This document shows, in pieces, positions 45,505-56,559 of a DNA stretch of 64,000 nucleotides (position 1 is its first letter; the number at the start of each line of letters is the position of its first letter). A model generated the notes under the pieces. The model searched no databases and had not been told where the DNA came from. It saw only the letters and a program-made list of their open reading frames with translations. Both the position numbers and the translations under genes were made by a program. The DNA is from Lunularia cruciata (lineage: Eukaryota > Streptophyta > Marchantiopsida > Lunulariales > Lunulariaceae). The stretch lies in assembly GCA_948567375.1 (NCBI GenBank), contig OX419761.1, positions 39,186,501 through 39,250,500 on the forward strand. The letters are read 5' to 3'.

Positions 45505-45886
45505 TGTGGTGCCCACATTTTTTGTTTTTTTCAAAATAAAGCCAAAGTAGAGAAGTCGGATTGCGCCTGGTTGGCCGAAGAAGACGACAAAAACTGTCTT
45601 CGGGGTGAAACCCGAAGTAAAGTGACCTTGGGTCATAAGGTGAAGTACTCTGAAATGCCGTGTCAGCAAACGATACAAAGTAAATTGTCTTCGGATCGGA
45701 AAGGGGAGCTCAACCCGAGGCAAAGACAGTCTAACAACCTTTCGTCAGGGCGAGAAACTCAAGAAGGGGTGGTTTCAAAATTGGCGGCTCATACGCGTGA
45801 AGGTGAGGCGACAGTAATGGGTGCATGCAGGAGGTGTGATTTCTCGGTAGAAACTCGAAGTGACGGAAGACGAAGAAGTGCAACTC

Positions 45887-45893
45887 TATAAAA
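45887..45893 (+). promoter_or_regulatory. TATA box of the N unit
   Basis: TATAAAA lies 27 bp before the first ATG of the long frame. A start site about 30 bp downstream would leave that ATG out, making the Met at 46052 the likelier translation start. There are about 380 bp of N upstream of it. Confidence 0.5.
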
Positions 45894-45913
45894 ATTGAAA
45901 CTGCAACGACGAA

Positions 45914-47863
45914 ATGTCGAGCAATTTTCCTTTGCCGTTGAGGAGTCGTCTTGCAGGTGATCGGGGAAAGGGAAATAGAGTTGGACTTGTGTTAGTGCGT
46001 AAGGGGGAAGTCGAGAGAGAGAAATTGAGAGACCGAAAGAAAGTAGAAGAGATGGGAGGAGGGAAGAAGAACTCCGAATTTGTAGTGAGAAATCATGCAA
46101 TTCGGAGATTAGATGTAGTAGCAAGGATTGAAGTCTTGAGCCGACTTTGGATCACCTTTCTGGCATGGAATTGGAACATAAGCTTTCCAGGATTCATGAC
46201 AGAAATCATCGAGAGTAAATGTCTCGATGGTCCCGAGGAAGAAGGGAAGAGAGGAAATCCGGCTCGCTGGACAGCGTCGGATTGGAGACTCGTACTTGGG
46301 AAGGAGGCAGACTCGGAGCAGGGGGCCACGTTCTTGGGGAAAGGGGAGATAGCCCAAGAAACTCAGGAGGTGAGAGATGCCTTCTCGCCGAAGAGAACGA
46401 AGAATGGGTACAAGGTAGAAAGTTACAAAGACCCTATCAAGAGAGGAATTGTGAGTGCTTTGATGGCAATCCTGAAGCCGGAGAGAACTACCTATGTGAT
46501 GAAACACCAAGCGGTGTTCTTTCACAAATTGTTTGCAGGAGAACCAATTAATTGGGCGAGGTGTTTTCACGGGAGAACGAGGCAGATGGTGTGGAATCTA
46601 CGGGATAAGTCCCCTCCACATTATATTGTGCCATTTGCAGCGCATTTCTATCTCGGGCTCAATTTGCTGAACTTGGCAGAGCGGAATCGGATGGTGTTGC
46701 ACTTCCATCCGGATGTGCGAAAGGAAGTCGATGCGGAGGAGCAGCAATACATTCTTCAAATCCGGAGCGCAGACAATTACTACTCAAAGACAGGTAAGAA
46801 CGTGGAGGTCGTTGAAAGTACCCCGACGAAGAAGAGAACTCGGCAAGCAGACACCGAAGAAAACAAGAAACCTCGGAAGATGCAAAGAAATAACCCGAGG
46901 CGAGGAATGGTGGTGATTGAGTCGGAAGATGAAGACTCAGAAGGCGAAGCCGAGCTCAAGACGGAGGACTCAGAACGTGAGGAGGAACCTGAGCTGACAC
47001 TGCAGAGTGGAGATACAAGCAGTGATAGTGAAGTCGGTGGAGAAATGACCTCGGCACCAATGCTTGAAGAATACGAAGAAGAAATTCAAGCCGAGGTAAA
47101 AGCCAAAGACAATGCAGCGCTGGAAGACGAAGTACTGGTGCTCAAGGAGAAGAAGATCGCAGTACAGCGAGGAATTCGCTCGAGACGTAAGGCAAAGGGG
47201 GAAGCGGGACCGAGTAGAGTGACAGAAGAAGTAGAAGGAAGCTCGGGCAGTGAAGCATCAATTCCGATACAAAGACTGCAGAGAAGAAGGCAAGTATCGG
47301 ATGAACACAAAGTACAAAGAGAAGTAGCCGCACGAGAAGAAGTGATCCCGAGTGATGGAGTGGAGTACTTGCGGGAAGTGGTGTGTCCGTTGTTAGTAAA
47401 GTTAGAACATAAGAAGAAGGAGATGCAGTCCACATGTCCGGAGGTAAAGACTGTATTACAGGTGTTGGCAAGATTAGAAGAAGAAAACTCGGAGTTGAAG
47501 AAGAGTATGACCCGAGGTGAGAAGGAGAGAGAAGTACTGCAATTGGAGGCAGTGGAGAGAAGTCAGGTAATCGAAGACCTGAGGAGAGAATTGAGCTATC
47601 GAGAGGATCTTGCAAGGAAGAGTGATGTCGTAAGGGAGCGACAAGTAGCTGAAGTTGAAACCTTGAAGCAGCAGTTTGCTGATTCAAGAGTAGAGCTCAT
47701 CCATGCTATGGCGAGAGTAGCATCGAAGGATCAAGAGCTCGATCGAGTGATGGAGAGTATGGAGGAGAAGAAGCAACTCTGGCAGCAAGAGTTGGCTGCG
47801 AGATATGGAGAAGAAGAGAGATTACGAGACTTACTTCGTAATCAGGAAGAAAAGGTTGCATAG
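45914..47863 (+). CDS. Charged coiled-coil protein of family N, unknown function
   Basis: A 649-codon frame, the longest in the window, and probably not expressed as such because it ends at TAG where CAG is expected. Residues about 50-270 look globular (AIRRLDVVARIEVLSRLWIT, FHGRTRQMVWNLRD, HFYLGLNLLNLAERNR) and resemble, loosely, plant transposon-associated domains. Residues 300-330 are basic and nuclear-signal-like (PTKKRTRQ, KKPRKMQRNNPRR). Residues 335-400 are acidic (ESEDEDSEGEAE). From about 485 heptad-rich charged sequence predicts a coiled coil. If the TATA at 45887 is used, translation begins at 46052. There are no Cys/His clusters, and no protease or RT motifs. I do not assign a function. 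Confidence 0.65.
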   Translation: MSSNFPLPLRSRLAGDRGKGNRVGLVLVRKGEVEREKLRDRKKVEEMGGGKKNSEFVVRNHAIRRLDVVARIEVLSRLWITFLAWNWNISFPGFMTEIIESKCLDGPEEEGKRGNPARWTASDWRLVLGKEADSEQGATFLGKGEIAQETQEVRDAFSPKRTKNGYKVESYKDPIKRGIVSALMAILKPERTTYVMKHQAVFFHKLFAGEPINWARCFHGRTRQMVWNLRDKSPPHYIVPFAAHFYLGLNLLNLAERNRMVLHFHPDVRKEVDAEEQQYILQIRSADNYYSKTGKNVEVVESTPTKKRTRQADTEENKKPRKMQRNNPRRGMVVIESEDEDSEGEAELKTEDSEREEEPELTLQSGDTSSDSEVGGEMTSAPMLEEYEEEIQAEVKAKDNAALEDEVLVLKEKKIAVQRGIRSRRKAKGEAGPSRVTEEVEGSSGSEASIPIQRLQRRRQVSDEHKVQREVAAREEVIPSDGVEYLREVVCPLLVKLEHKKKEMQSTCPEVKTVLQVLARLEEENSELKKSMTRGEKEREVLQLEAVERSQVIEDLRRELSYREDLARKSDVVRERQVAEVETLKQQFADSRVELIHAMARVASKDQELDRVMESMEEKKQLWQQELAARYGEEERLRDLLRNQEEKVA

Positions 47864-48487
47864 AAGGAGAAAGAGAAGGACGCGGTGAAGGCCGAATTCG
47901 AAGAAGAGTTGGCGATGTACAGAGAGGAATGGCTTGCAGATCGGGAACGAGAAAGGAAGACAAGATTAGAGCCATTGCAGGAGATAGTCCTCAGAGTAAA
48001 CGCGATGCTAAGTACAGAGGCCAGCGTTTGAATTGAAGAAACGCGTCTGCACGAGTTGAAGCTGTTAGTGCAGGAGACGAGGCAAAGGCAAGCAAAAGAT
48101 ACAGATCTAAATGCCTTGTTGATTAAGTTGAGAACTTGTGTAGATAGGAAGATCTTAGAAGTAGAAGACAATATCGCCATTAGATTAGACTTAGTAAGAA
48201 TAGAGTTAGAAAAGCTTCGGCAGGATGTTAAAGCAAAACCCGACGTAGATAACATCGGGATCCAAATGTCTTTGGAGTTGGTCTCAGGAACAGTAGAGAA
48301 GAGTGGGTCGAAAGATGAAGAGTTAGATAGATTACCTGTTAGTACAATTTCAGATCAGGAAAGAGAATTGTTAAATCTGGTAGAAGAAGTAGAAGATATG
48401 AAACCCGAGGACAGAATAGCAGGAAGTAAGATTACTTCGGGTTCAGGGTTGAAAGACGAGGAAGAAGTAGACATCAGATCGGATTAG
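47864..48487 (+). pseudogene. In-frame continuation of the N protein
   Basis: The frame continues after TAG (47861-47863) with KEKEKDAVKAEFEEELA, meets TGA at 48029-48031 and runs on through ETRLHELKLLVQETRQRQ to a TAG at 48487. Both stops fit C-to-T change in CAG and CGA. The unbroken product would have been about 857 residues with the coiled coil extending to residue 760 or so and an acidic tail (LNLVEEVEDMKPEDR). Confidence 0.65.
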
Positions 48488-49281
48488 TAACCACTTTGAG
48501 ATTTGAAGGGGCAGATATGAAGAGGTGCATTGTCATTTCGGATCTGCAGGTTAGAACAGTTGTTGTAGAAACGGTATAGTTGTTAGAACTGTCGATTGCT
48601 TCACTACTTAAGAGTGGCATTCGCAGGAAATTGTTGTTCAGTGCTCATTATTTCTGAGAATAGATAAAGCAAAGTGCTGTGAAGCAGTGCTCGTCGCTTG
48701 AGCTTGATTCCGAGTATCAACTTTGTAATTGTGTTTGTGAGTGTTTGGAGAAATTCGAAGTGCAAGTCAGTGTGCTTGTTGGATGTTGGATTCCACAGCC
48801 TTGATCTTCATTCTGTGTGTTTGATCCTAAGTGAAGTGCAATTGAAGTAATGCCTTGACAGATCTGAGAGGAATTGTAGTGTTGGTAGTATTCTGCATTT
48901 GTGAGTGCAGTGCGAAGTTGATGTGAAGCAATTTTAATCGAGGAAGTTGTGCCTTCAGTGGAAGGGTGGAACACAATTCTAAGGCGAAGTCGTTTTGCAG
49001 TGAAGTGCCGTTTTCGGGAGAGCTTGAATCATCACAATCAAGATTGCTTGGAAAGATTTGATGAAGTTGTGATTATGGAGTGTTAATTTGTGACAAGACT
49101 GCGAGTCAGTGCTTGTTACTCTCTTCTGGGTGTGGTTTCTACCTGAGAGACTAAAGAAGAACTCAAGAAGAACTGAAATTGTTACTTTGCTTCGTATTTG
49201 GACATTTTTGACTCGTATCTCTGCGGGAATGAACTTTACTTACCCAATTACCGCAAAAGTGATATTTGCCGGGTTGTCACA
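48488..49281 (+). other. Non-coding 3' part of N
   Basis: About 790 bp with no open frame of note. The last 170 bp (49110-49281) align by eye with 53930-54113, ending in GTTGTCACA and GTTGTCATA respectively, which supports 49281 as a true element end. I see no polyadenylation tract. Confidence 0.6.
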
Positions 49282-50725
49282 AGTGTCTTACTCAAAGGTG
49301 CCAAACAACCTAATCAGAAATTATTACCTTGGTGTTGTCCTTGAAATCTTCATCGAGTCCAATCAAATTGAACCTTATGACATTCAAGCCTAGTCTTAGG
49401 ATGACATCGTAGTGTAGAGGTGCCACTACTTGGAGAGTATGAACACTCCAAATACTCCTTCCCAATCTTAAAGATAATAGGATGTGAGGTACAAAATGCA
49501 AAACCCTTTCTACCATCCGCCATCATCAATATACTTCCAATTATTGGGTTGATAGGAATACCCAATTCCTTTTCTACTTGCATAGACATGCAATTCTTTG
49601 AACTTCCAAAATCAACCAAATCCTACAACCCCAATTAGATATCATACCTTGCAAGTGAAGCAAACTTGCATAGGTCAAGCCTTCAATCCCATTGGAACTA
49701 ATCAAGCTCTCAATAGGTGGTTCAAAATCTCCTATTGGGATTCCTCATTTCCTTGATCATTCCGCTCCACAAACTCCATCCGGGCAACTTGTTGAGGTCG
49801 CCAACTCTTGAGTGGACATTCAGCAATGCAACATCCCAATTGGTGATAATAAAAACAACCACTATTTTGTCATAATTCTCTCTATCTACAATGCCAAGTG
49901 GTCTCTATTGAATGACATCAATCTCCATTGGTGCCGGCTTCTCCACCCATGTGTAGTGTATTGGTAGGTTTTGTGGAGGTCAAGGTCAAGACCAAGTTGT
50001 TGCAACCAAGGAATCAAAATGTTTGGCCAACCGCATAGCTTCATCCAAGTGTTGTGGCTCTTGCATGGTTACCTCTAATTTGGTTCTTGACTTCAAGCCT
50101 CTCACAAATTGATCCAGAGCTTCACCTTCTTGTATATTTGGAATTTGCATGATGGTGTTCTGAAATTGCGTGATGTAACTTCTTACAAAGCTAATCTATT
50201 TCAACTCTGTCAACCTATCCCGTGCAGCTCATGTGGCATTTATAGCTTGGAACCAACTAATTATTGCACTCTTGAATTTTTCCCATGTCAAGATTGGTGC
50301 AACAATTTGTCGTTCAGCTTGCTCTACTTGAAATCTCCACCATAGCTTTGCTACTCCATCCAATTAGCTAGAAGCCAAAAGAATTTGTTTTTCTCGTCTT
50401 GCAAATTGGTAGCTTCAAAATAATATTCATAGTCAAACAAAAAATTCTCCACTGCACCAAGGAGATTCTTGCCTTCAAATACCTTGGGTTTAGGGAATCG
50501 GATTTGGTCTTCTACTTCTCAAACTAGTACTCTCTCTATGTGCTCTTGTTGTCAAAGATCTTGCTCATCCAACAATCAAGTAAGGTGCTCAATTTGTTAT
50601 TGCATAGCAAGGATAAAATTGGGCATTGCTGCCAAGGTTGCTACTCTATCACGCCACCCCTAATCTATCTAATTTATTAACACATGGAAGCAACATGTCC
50701 ACCGTTCTCCATAAGTTACAATTGG
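49282..50725 (-). pseudogene. C0 protease and gag
   Basis: On the minus strand: MVDFGSSKNCMSMQVEKELG (DSG altered to DFG), IGSILMMADGRKGFAF, LECHKVQFDW, then gag with zinc-knuckle remains near 49830-49870, a decayed QFQNTIMQI part near 50140-50190 and LTRLLDEQDL-like words near 50560-50590. Everything is decayed. It is cut at 50725 by Q2; the leader resumes at 52951. Confidence 0.75.
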
Positions 50726-52950
50726 TGTCATACTTTTCTTTTCTCTCTTTGGGAGCACATAGGGTGCCTAGTTGTGGAGATTGCAAATTAGAGGCTGTAG
50801 ATAAACCTATAACTACTCATCTGAACACACGTGTTACCTAACAGTTGGAACCCTCCACTCTTGTAACTAGTATTCTTGCTATCAAGTAGGGTAGTGACGT
50901 GCAACCAAACCTATCATCACAACATGCACTCCTGGTTTATTGGTCATCACTTCCTACATTACCAAGGAGAATACACAACACTCCTAGAAGGAAAACCTAA
51001 GAGCAATGCCCGTATACCAATCCAAACCAACTGGGTGTACAAACAAGCATGCAAGCACAAAGAGGAACCAATCACAGGAATGCGGCAATAACTTTTTGTG
51101 TTTTTTGTTGGAAAAGAGCTTCAGAGCCTTTGTACTCTGTCATCAAGCTAATTTCAACTTGTACTCCAAGTCTCCTCCAAGTTTTACTTCAGATCTCAGC
51201 AAATTCCTACTCCATGTCGGGATTTCTTATGTCTTCTTGACGGGGAAAACTCTATGCAGCTCATATGAACATAACTCTTTTTGTACAACTTGGATTCAAA
51301 TGTTCTAGAATTCAATAGAAAGCCTATGAGATAAGCTGTCCAATAATATAAAATATACTTCAATCAGATCACTAATAATCTCCTGAAAAGCTCTCAAAGT
51401 TGGCTAGGTTTTTGCAACTCTCACCCTAATTTCAAAATCCCCTTTTTAAGGTTTTTGGCCCTGTTTTTTGCCAACTTTCCCTTGATTTCTAAATCAGATG
51501 TACACTTGATCTTCAAAAAACACTCTAGAAATCTGAACTCTCAATCATAGTCCAACAAGTGAGAGAATTGACATTCAATTAGGATTGAAAAAAGAAATGT
51601 TCCTCCGAGCTTACTACAGTCTTTTTAGTAAAACTTGTTGCATCAGATCTTACTCTCTATGAGTTCAAAGCCAACTAAATTTTCCATAATAGTTGGTCGT
51701 GCTTTTAGTTAACACTCTGTAAAGTTTGATGGCCTAATCCAACCCCAAGCCCTAGATATGGATCAATTCCTGAGCTGGGCTAACTTGTGAGCTATGCAGA
51801 CCTAGGTATACTTGATCCAAGACCCTGAATTCTCTTTTTAAATAATTCATATGAAACCTTAACAAAAAGGTGCACACCATAACTAATAACAAGATTGGAA
51901 ATTTTCATAAGATATCTCGAATTGCATCTTGGAGAGTGACCAAAACTCCAAACTTGATCACTAGCTCTTCTCCATCACCTTACAACTCAAGAGCTTCAAC
52001 TTCAATCAACCAGATCTGATTTGAGATTGATCCAAAACTGAAATTTTTTGTACTCAATATTGTAAGCACTTTGTCTACTCTCCAATCCCACTAACATATA
52101 GTAAAAATGTCTCAAGAAGCTCCCTCAATTGCCTATTTTATTTTCCTGAGTATAAATTTTACTCTCCTTCATTCAATTGATTATATACCTCTTAGAATCA
52201 GCTCAAATTGTGTGATTTCTATCTCCAAATTGTAGCATGTCAGCTCTTCTTTCCAACCATGTCATTTGTTCCTTGAGTGGCCTCCCCAAACTCCTTTGAT
52301 GGTAAAAAAACTCCAAACTTCTCTCTTGGGATTCAATCTCTTGCACTTTTGTCATGTAGTCTTTTTACTTTTTTTTAAATGGACCCCACAACTCCACCTT
52401 GAAGCTTATGAGCAAAACTTTTGGCATTCCCCAACTATAGAAGCACATATACTTTCAAGTCCCAGACATGCTCATAAGTAAGCACCAAAAGGATGATAGG
52501 ATCTAGGTTTACCATCATTGACTCCATGAATATTGCCCCAAAATGTGTCACCAACCAGTCCTGTAAGCCGTCATGGTGAAAAATCTAAAGTCTAATGAGA
52601 AAAGGATTTGGGAGTGGCAGATCGGGAGCATGGGACATCTCATGCTCAAATGCTTCCTCTGATGTGCTACCACTCACGTACTTCTACAACTCTCACTCCC
52701 AACGTCCTCCTACTCCTCGAGACTCCTTGACTAAAACATACCCTCCTCTGTCCACTTGCCCTCCTCTTTATTCATCAAAGCCCTCAAACATGATAAGATT
52801 GTAATCCACGTGGCCAATCACATACATGTACATAGATTGCTCACATGGTAGAATCTCATCCGTTGGATCTAGTAGACAACCTACCCCACTAATGTGGAGA
52901 TAAAATTGATTAGTCAATTTTTTATGGGCTATGCAAACCACAACACGACA
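50726..52950 (-). mobile_element. Family Q unit, copy Q2
   Basis: A 2225-bp block begins TGTCATACTTTTC and ends CAACACGACA. It splits the C0 leader; comparison with C1 and C2 indicates an original CCGG at the site, now TTGG on the left (50722-50725) and CCGA on the right (52951-52954), changes all explained by deamination. It is the reverse complement of Q1 over its full length. I see no coding motifs. Minus is assigned relative to Q1. Confidence 0.7.
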
Positions 52951-53134
52951 CCGAAACCACCAAGGGTTCCTCAAATATGGTGACTATATGCAAAAAATCT
53001 TGTCCAAAGTGTGAGGTGATGAATTGTGTGAAACGTTGCTTAGGTAGTACTTGGACACAAAAATCCCAATGGTTTGGTGGAAGTGATTTGGTGGTCCATA
53101 GATTCTATCCATCCCATTCTTACTCTGATACCAA
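52951..53134 (-). pseudogene. C0 leader and primer binding site
   Basis: The leader matches C2 43475-43645 and C1 8470-8640 (words such as CAATGGTTTGGTGGAAG and GGTGGTCCATA). The primer site TGGTATCAGAGT is at 53122-53133 on the minus strand, one change from the initiator-tRNA-Met complement. It fixes C0 as minus strand. Confidence 0.85.
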
Positions 53135-53560
53135 TGTAAAAGATTGAGACTGAGGAGAGAAATAGGAGAATAGAAACTCACATCAGGACACTTGAATGTG
53201 GGAAAACTCCGGGTGCCTAGCATGAACTTTGGCTTTGATATTTATAGGTAGCATGTAAGGCTCTTGAGAAGCTTCTCAAGAAGCTTCCTTGAGCCACTTT
53301 CTTAGAGAGCAAGCAAAGTTAACCAAGAAGCTTCTCAGGAAGCTTTCTTCTAGAAGCCGCCTACTTGGCATGCAAGCTAAGCTAGTTGGAAGCTTCTAGA
53401 AGCTTCCTTCTAGAAGCTACTTGCTTGGGGTGCAAGTTAAGCTAGTCGAGAAGCTTCCCAAGAAGCTTCCTAAATGCTTCTAGAATATTCTAGGCTAATT
53501 TGGCTTATTCTCTACTTTGTTAGCCTTACTAAGTACATCACTAAACTCTATATTGTTACA
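53135..53560 (-). repeat. 5' LTR of C0
   Basis: This 426-bp LTR runs from TGTAAAAGATTGAG to ATATTGTTACA. The GAAGCTTC array is at about 53265-53475, including GAAGCTTCTAGAAGCTTCC then TTCTAGAAGC. It pairs with 27309-27747 across 26 kb. The right flank is AGTAC. Confidence 0.9.
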
Positions 53561-53929
53561 AGTACCTACTTAGGAAATTTGCACTCTATCAAGGAAGATA
53601 GCCTTGACATTCTAAAATAGCATAACAATTTAGGGAAGGGTTTTGGGAACATTAGAGCATTGGAAGTACAATTGACTAGGAAAGCCAAGTAGATAGCAAA
53701 GTACACAATTTTGTTAGGATTGCACCTTTTGGGAATATACAAGTGACATCAACAAAGTGACATGACATTTGTGATTGAACCAACCTTTGGAGTAAAATGA
53801 GCTCTTGTTGAAAAAAAGGCTCTTGAGGGGAAGAGGACTTTGGCATGAAGTGAGCTACCACTATCAATAGCTCATTAATTTAGATCTTTTGTGAGAATAG
53901 TTATTAATTTCTCTTTTTTATAATGTGCC

Positions 53930-54113
53930 ACAATGGATGTCTCTGCCCTCTTGTGGGAATGGTTTATACCCAAGAGGTTAAATAAGCAAGAAAAAATGAA
54001 TTGTGACTTTGTGACACTTTATCTTCATTTCTAGTTATTTCCAACCTATATCCTTGAGGGAACAACCTATACCTACCAATTTTACTATTAGTATTTTGAC
54101 ACGAGGTTGTCAT
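53930..54113 (+). repeat. Decayed terminus of a family N relative
   Basis: The stretch aligns with the last 170 bp of N: CTCTTGTGGGAATGGTTTAT against CTCTTCTGGGTGTGGTTTCT, through ACCTACCAATTTTAC against ACTTACCCAATTAC, ending GAGGTTGTCATA against GGGTTGTCACA. It is old and has no coding part. 53561-53930 to its left shows nothing I recognise. Confidence 0.6.
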
Positions 54114-54149
54114 ATAAGCTTTGGAGCATATTTTTACCAAAAGTATGGA

Positions 54150-55300
54150 GAGTTATTATTAAAGTGCTTGTGTTTATATCATCTTTATGCTTTGCATTTT
54201 TGGTTGTACACCCACTTGGCTTGGATTGGTATGTAGACATTAAAATAGGTTTCCTTTTGGAAGGAATATTTTGTCTTTCTCTATTATAATATTATAAGTG
54301 ATGCACAACAAACCAAGAGTGCATGTCATGATGACATGTTAGGTTGCACTTTTCCCTTACTCAATAGAAGCAATATTGGAAATAAGGGTAGGAATACAAG
54401 TGAACAAAAATTATTAGAGATAGATCTAATTCCTTCATCCTAGCCATAAGATCCACAACTAGGCACCCAATGTTGTATTGTGGTTTGCTTAGCACATGAA
54501 ATACTAATTTAGTGTTATATATAAAAGTTTATATGAGATTTTGCTAAGGTTCTTATTGTTGATCAATTTTTATGTGAGAAATCTATGTTTATTGAAGAGA
54601 TTGGTTTTATAGCTTATGATCTTATCCTCTTTTAGGACACTCATGTATATAGGTGGTGGAGACTCCATAGAGTGGAATGTGTGTTTTAGTTTTGCAAGTT
54701 TTGAGTGTGAGTAGAGCACAAAATCAAGGGCATTTTAGAATAGTAATAGAGCATGTGAGCTAGATTTTCTAACAGTAACATAACAAAGAGATGTTCTATG
54801 CTCTTGGTTTACCTTTCCCAAACTCATTTCTCATTATCCTTTAAGTTTTCCACCTTGATTTCTTGCAGGTTTGGATGATAGCTCATTTTGTTGATATGTT
54901 CATGGTGTTGGTGATGGAGAATCCAAATCATATTATCTTTACTATGCTCACTTATGTGCAAGTTTAGGATTTAACCATTTATATTCTTTGTAAGAGGAGA
55001 TGCACCAAAATCTTGCTCAAGGCTTTAGAGGTGGAAGTTGGAGATCCATGTGTCAAAAACAGGAGTTACCAAGTGTCCAAAGTACAAGGAATTGACTTCT
55101 ACCAAGTTATGACTAGAGTTTTGCAATGTTGGGGATGTTTTAAAGGGAAATTTGAGATGAAAAGACAACCATTGGAAAGAAAAGAAAAAAAGCTAGACTT
55201 TGAAGACAAATAAATGAGATTCCTAATAAATGAGATTCCAAATTTTGTTGTGCTGCTATGACAACCCAATGTTGTATACTTTGTAGTAAATCAATAAGAA
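54150..55300 (+). mobile_element. Family Q remnants, two pieces
   Basis: 54208-54468 matches the 3' part of Q1 (1918-2200: TACACCCACTTGG, CCAAGAGTG, CTAGGCACCC), and 54471 onward matches the beginning of Q1 (TGTTGTATTGTGGTTTGC, then words through about 55200). So a Q end is followed directly by a Q start. Either two truncated copies are joined, or two Q units shared an end. The right limit is vague; D2 begins at 55407. Confidence 0.55.
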
Positions 55301-55406
55301 AAAACTTGTTCACATAGAGATACAATTTTGAAGTGGATAGATTTGAAGAGAACTCCCACTAATGTAGTTCTTTATTGTTTTGTGTTTAACCTCTTGCGCA
55401 GGAATT

Positions 55407-56000
55407 TGTAATACCAATAGCTAGATATATTATCTAGAGATGAAATTGGCTTTCTAACATTTGGAAGGATTTTATATATGATGGACTGAGTATATCAGAT
55501 AGAGGTATCATCAAAAGAGTACTTCTACTAATAGGGCAAGAGTCAAAAATAGCCTCAAAATTCAGAGCCAATTTTGGAAGCCTAAATAGATGAATAAGGC
55601 CTAAAAAGTATGCAGATTCTAGCCCAAAAAGAAAAAAGGTTGGCCTTCTCTCCCCCTATTTGTCTTATTGAGAGCTTTCCAATGGTACCTCATCCATGTG
55701 ATTTTGGGATTTCTACAAGAAGATTCTCTAAGGATTCTCTTTAGTCAAAGCTTGTTTGACCAACCAAATAGGACTAGAATGACATATCACCCATGCATAT
55801 AACTAATCTAAGGGTAGAGTTTGCTAACATTTCACCAATCTATGTATCTGATTCAAGGGTGAAGCTTCCTTTGAGTGAATCCTCTTTGCTATATAATAAT
55901 GACAAGGTATTCATTTCGGGCATTGGAGTTTTGAGTGTGAAGTTTTGTGTTTCTTCTTTTGGGTTTCTCTTGGGGGTTCACTTATTCTTGAAACATTATA
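55407..56000 (+). repeat. 5' LTR of D2
   Basis: This 594-bp LTR begins TGTAATACCAATAGC and ends AACATTATA (normal end TACA). It matches the reverse complement of both D1 LTRs in most of its length. A TATA-like TATATAATAATG lies near 55889-55901. Confidence 0.8.
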
Positions 56001-56001
56001 A

Positions 56002-56013
56002 TGGTATTAGAGC
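56002..56013 (+). other. Primer binding site of D2
   Basis: TGGTATTAGAGC, one change (C to T) from the complement of initiator tRNA-Met, one base after the LTR. Confidence 0.85.
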
Positions 56014-56559
56014 AAGTATTTCAATCCAAGAGAGTGGGTCACCCCGCTTGGAGGAACATGGGCTACTGAGACTGAGTAATTTCAAGGAGAGAAACCATAG
56101 TGCAATCAATAGATTATGAGTGTCTTAGAAAGAAGATGAGATACAGGCTTTTGGAAGACAATTTCTTGCACCTTGCTTTCCATTATTGAATCCATTCCTC
56201 ATGAAGATTATGTATATCCAATGAGAGCAAGTGAGAGTATATCTTGTTAACCATTTTGTGCATAGTGGTTCTACCTATAGTGATCTACAATACAGAGTGG
56301 GATTTGACAATCTACATTCTATTGTAATGGATCTGAATATACTAAATCCTCCCCCTTTCAACACCCAAGTAGAAATTTGTCATGTGGTTAGACTAAAGTG
56401 ATGTTAAGGGATTTCATAGTCCACAATGGTGAGGATTATTATCAACAAGTGATAGCTTTTGAAGTCCCAATGGTAGTCCCAATGGTTTGTGCCTTCTCCC
56501 AAGTGATCATATTAACTCTCTATTGAAGTATGAAGTGGTAATTGAGCATTTGTTGTATG

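Larger units (their letters stand above)
45505..49281 (+). mobile_element. Family N insertion carrying a long reading frame
   Basis: This 3777-bp block interrupts C0 between RT spacer and protease; the joined flanks restore the family C order. It begins TGTGGTGCCCACA (itself an imperfect inverted repeat) and ends GGGTTGTCACA. The flanks GGTGT (45500-45504) and AGTGT (49282-49286) are a likely 5-bp duplication with one change. Its two ends are not repeats of each other. Retained CpG is conspicuous compared with the flanks. The 3' part has TGGGTGTGGTTTCTACC, like the U5 part of plant LTRs, so a long solo LTR with an internal frame, or a non-autonomous element, are both possible. Confidence 0.75.
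27309..53560 (-). mobile_element. Chromovirus family C, copy C0, split over 26 kb
   Basis: The 3' LTR (27309-27747) and integrase (to 29360) lie left of an 14.7 kb block of inserted elements; RNase H and RT resume at 44072, and the 5' LTR ends at 53560. The outer flanks AGTTC (27304-27308) and AGTAC (53561-53565) agree in four of five bases, as expected for an old target duplication. The C0 parts are on one strand, in the right order, and do not overlap. About 110 bp of RNase H is missing at the break. Inserted material: A1 and C2 (29361-44071), N (45505-49281), Q2 (50726-52950). Confidence 0.75.

Noticed and set aside
45505-45520. N as a cut-and-paste DNA transposon defined by its TGTG/CACA ends
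   Set aside because: Only four inverted end bases agree, no transposase motif is visible, and TG...CA with a 5-bp duplication fits LTR-type integration better; not fully excluded.
47142-47687. Minus-strand Ser/Leu/Pro-rich open frame inside N
   Set aside because: It is antisense to the long purine-rich coiled-coil frame, which produces such a pattern automatically.
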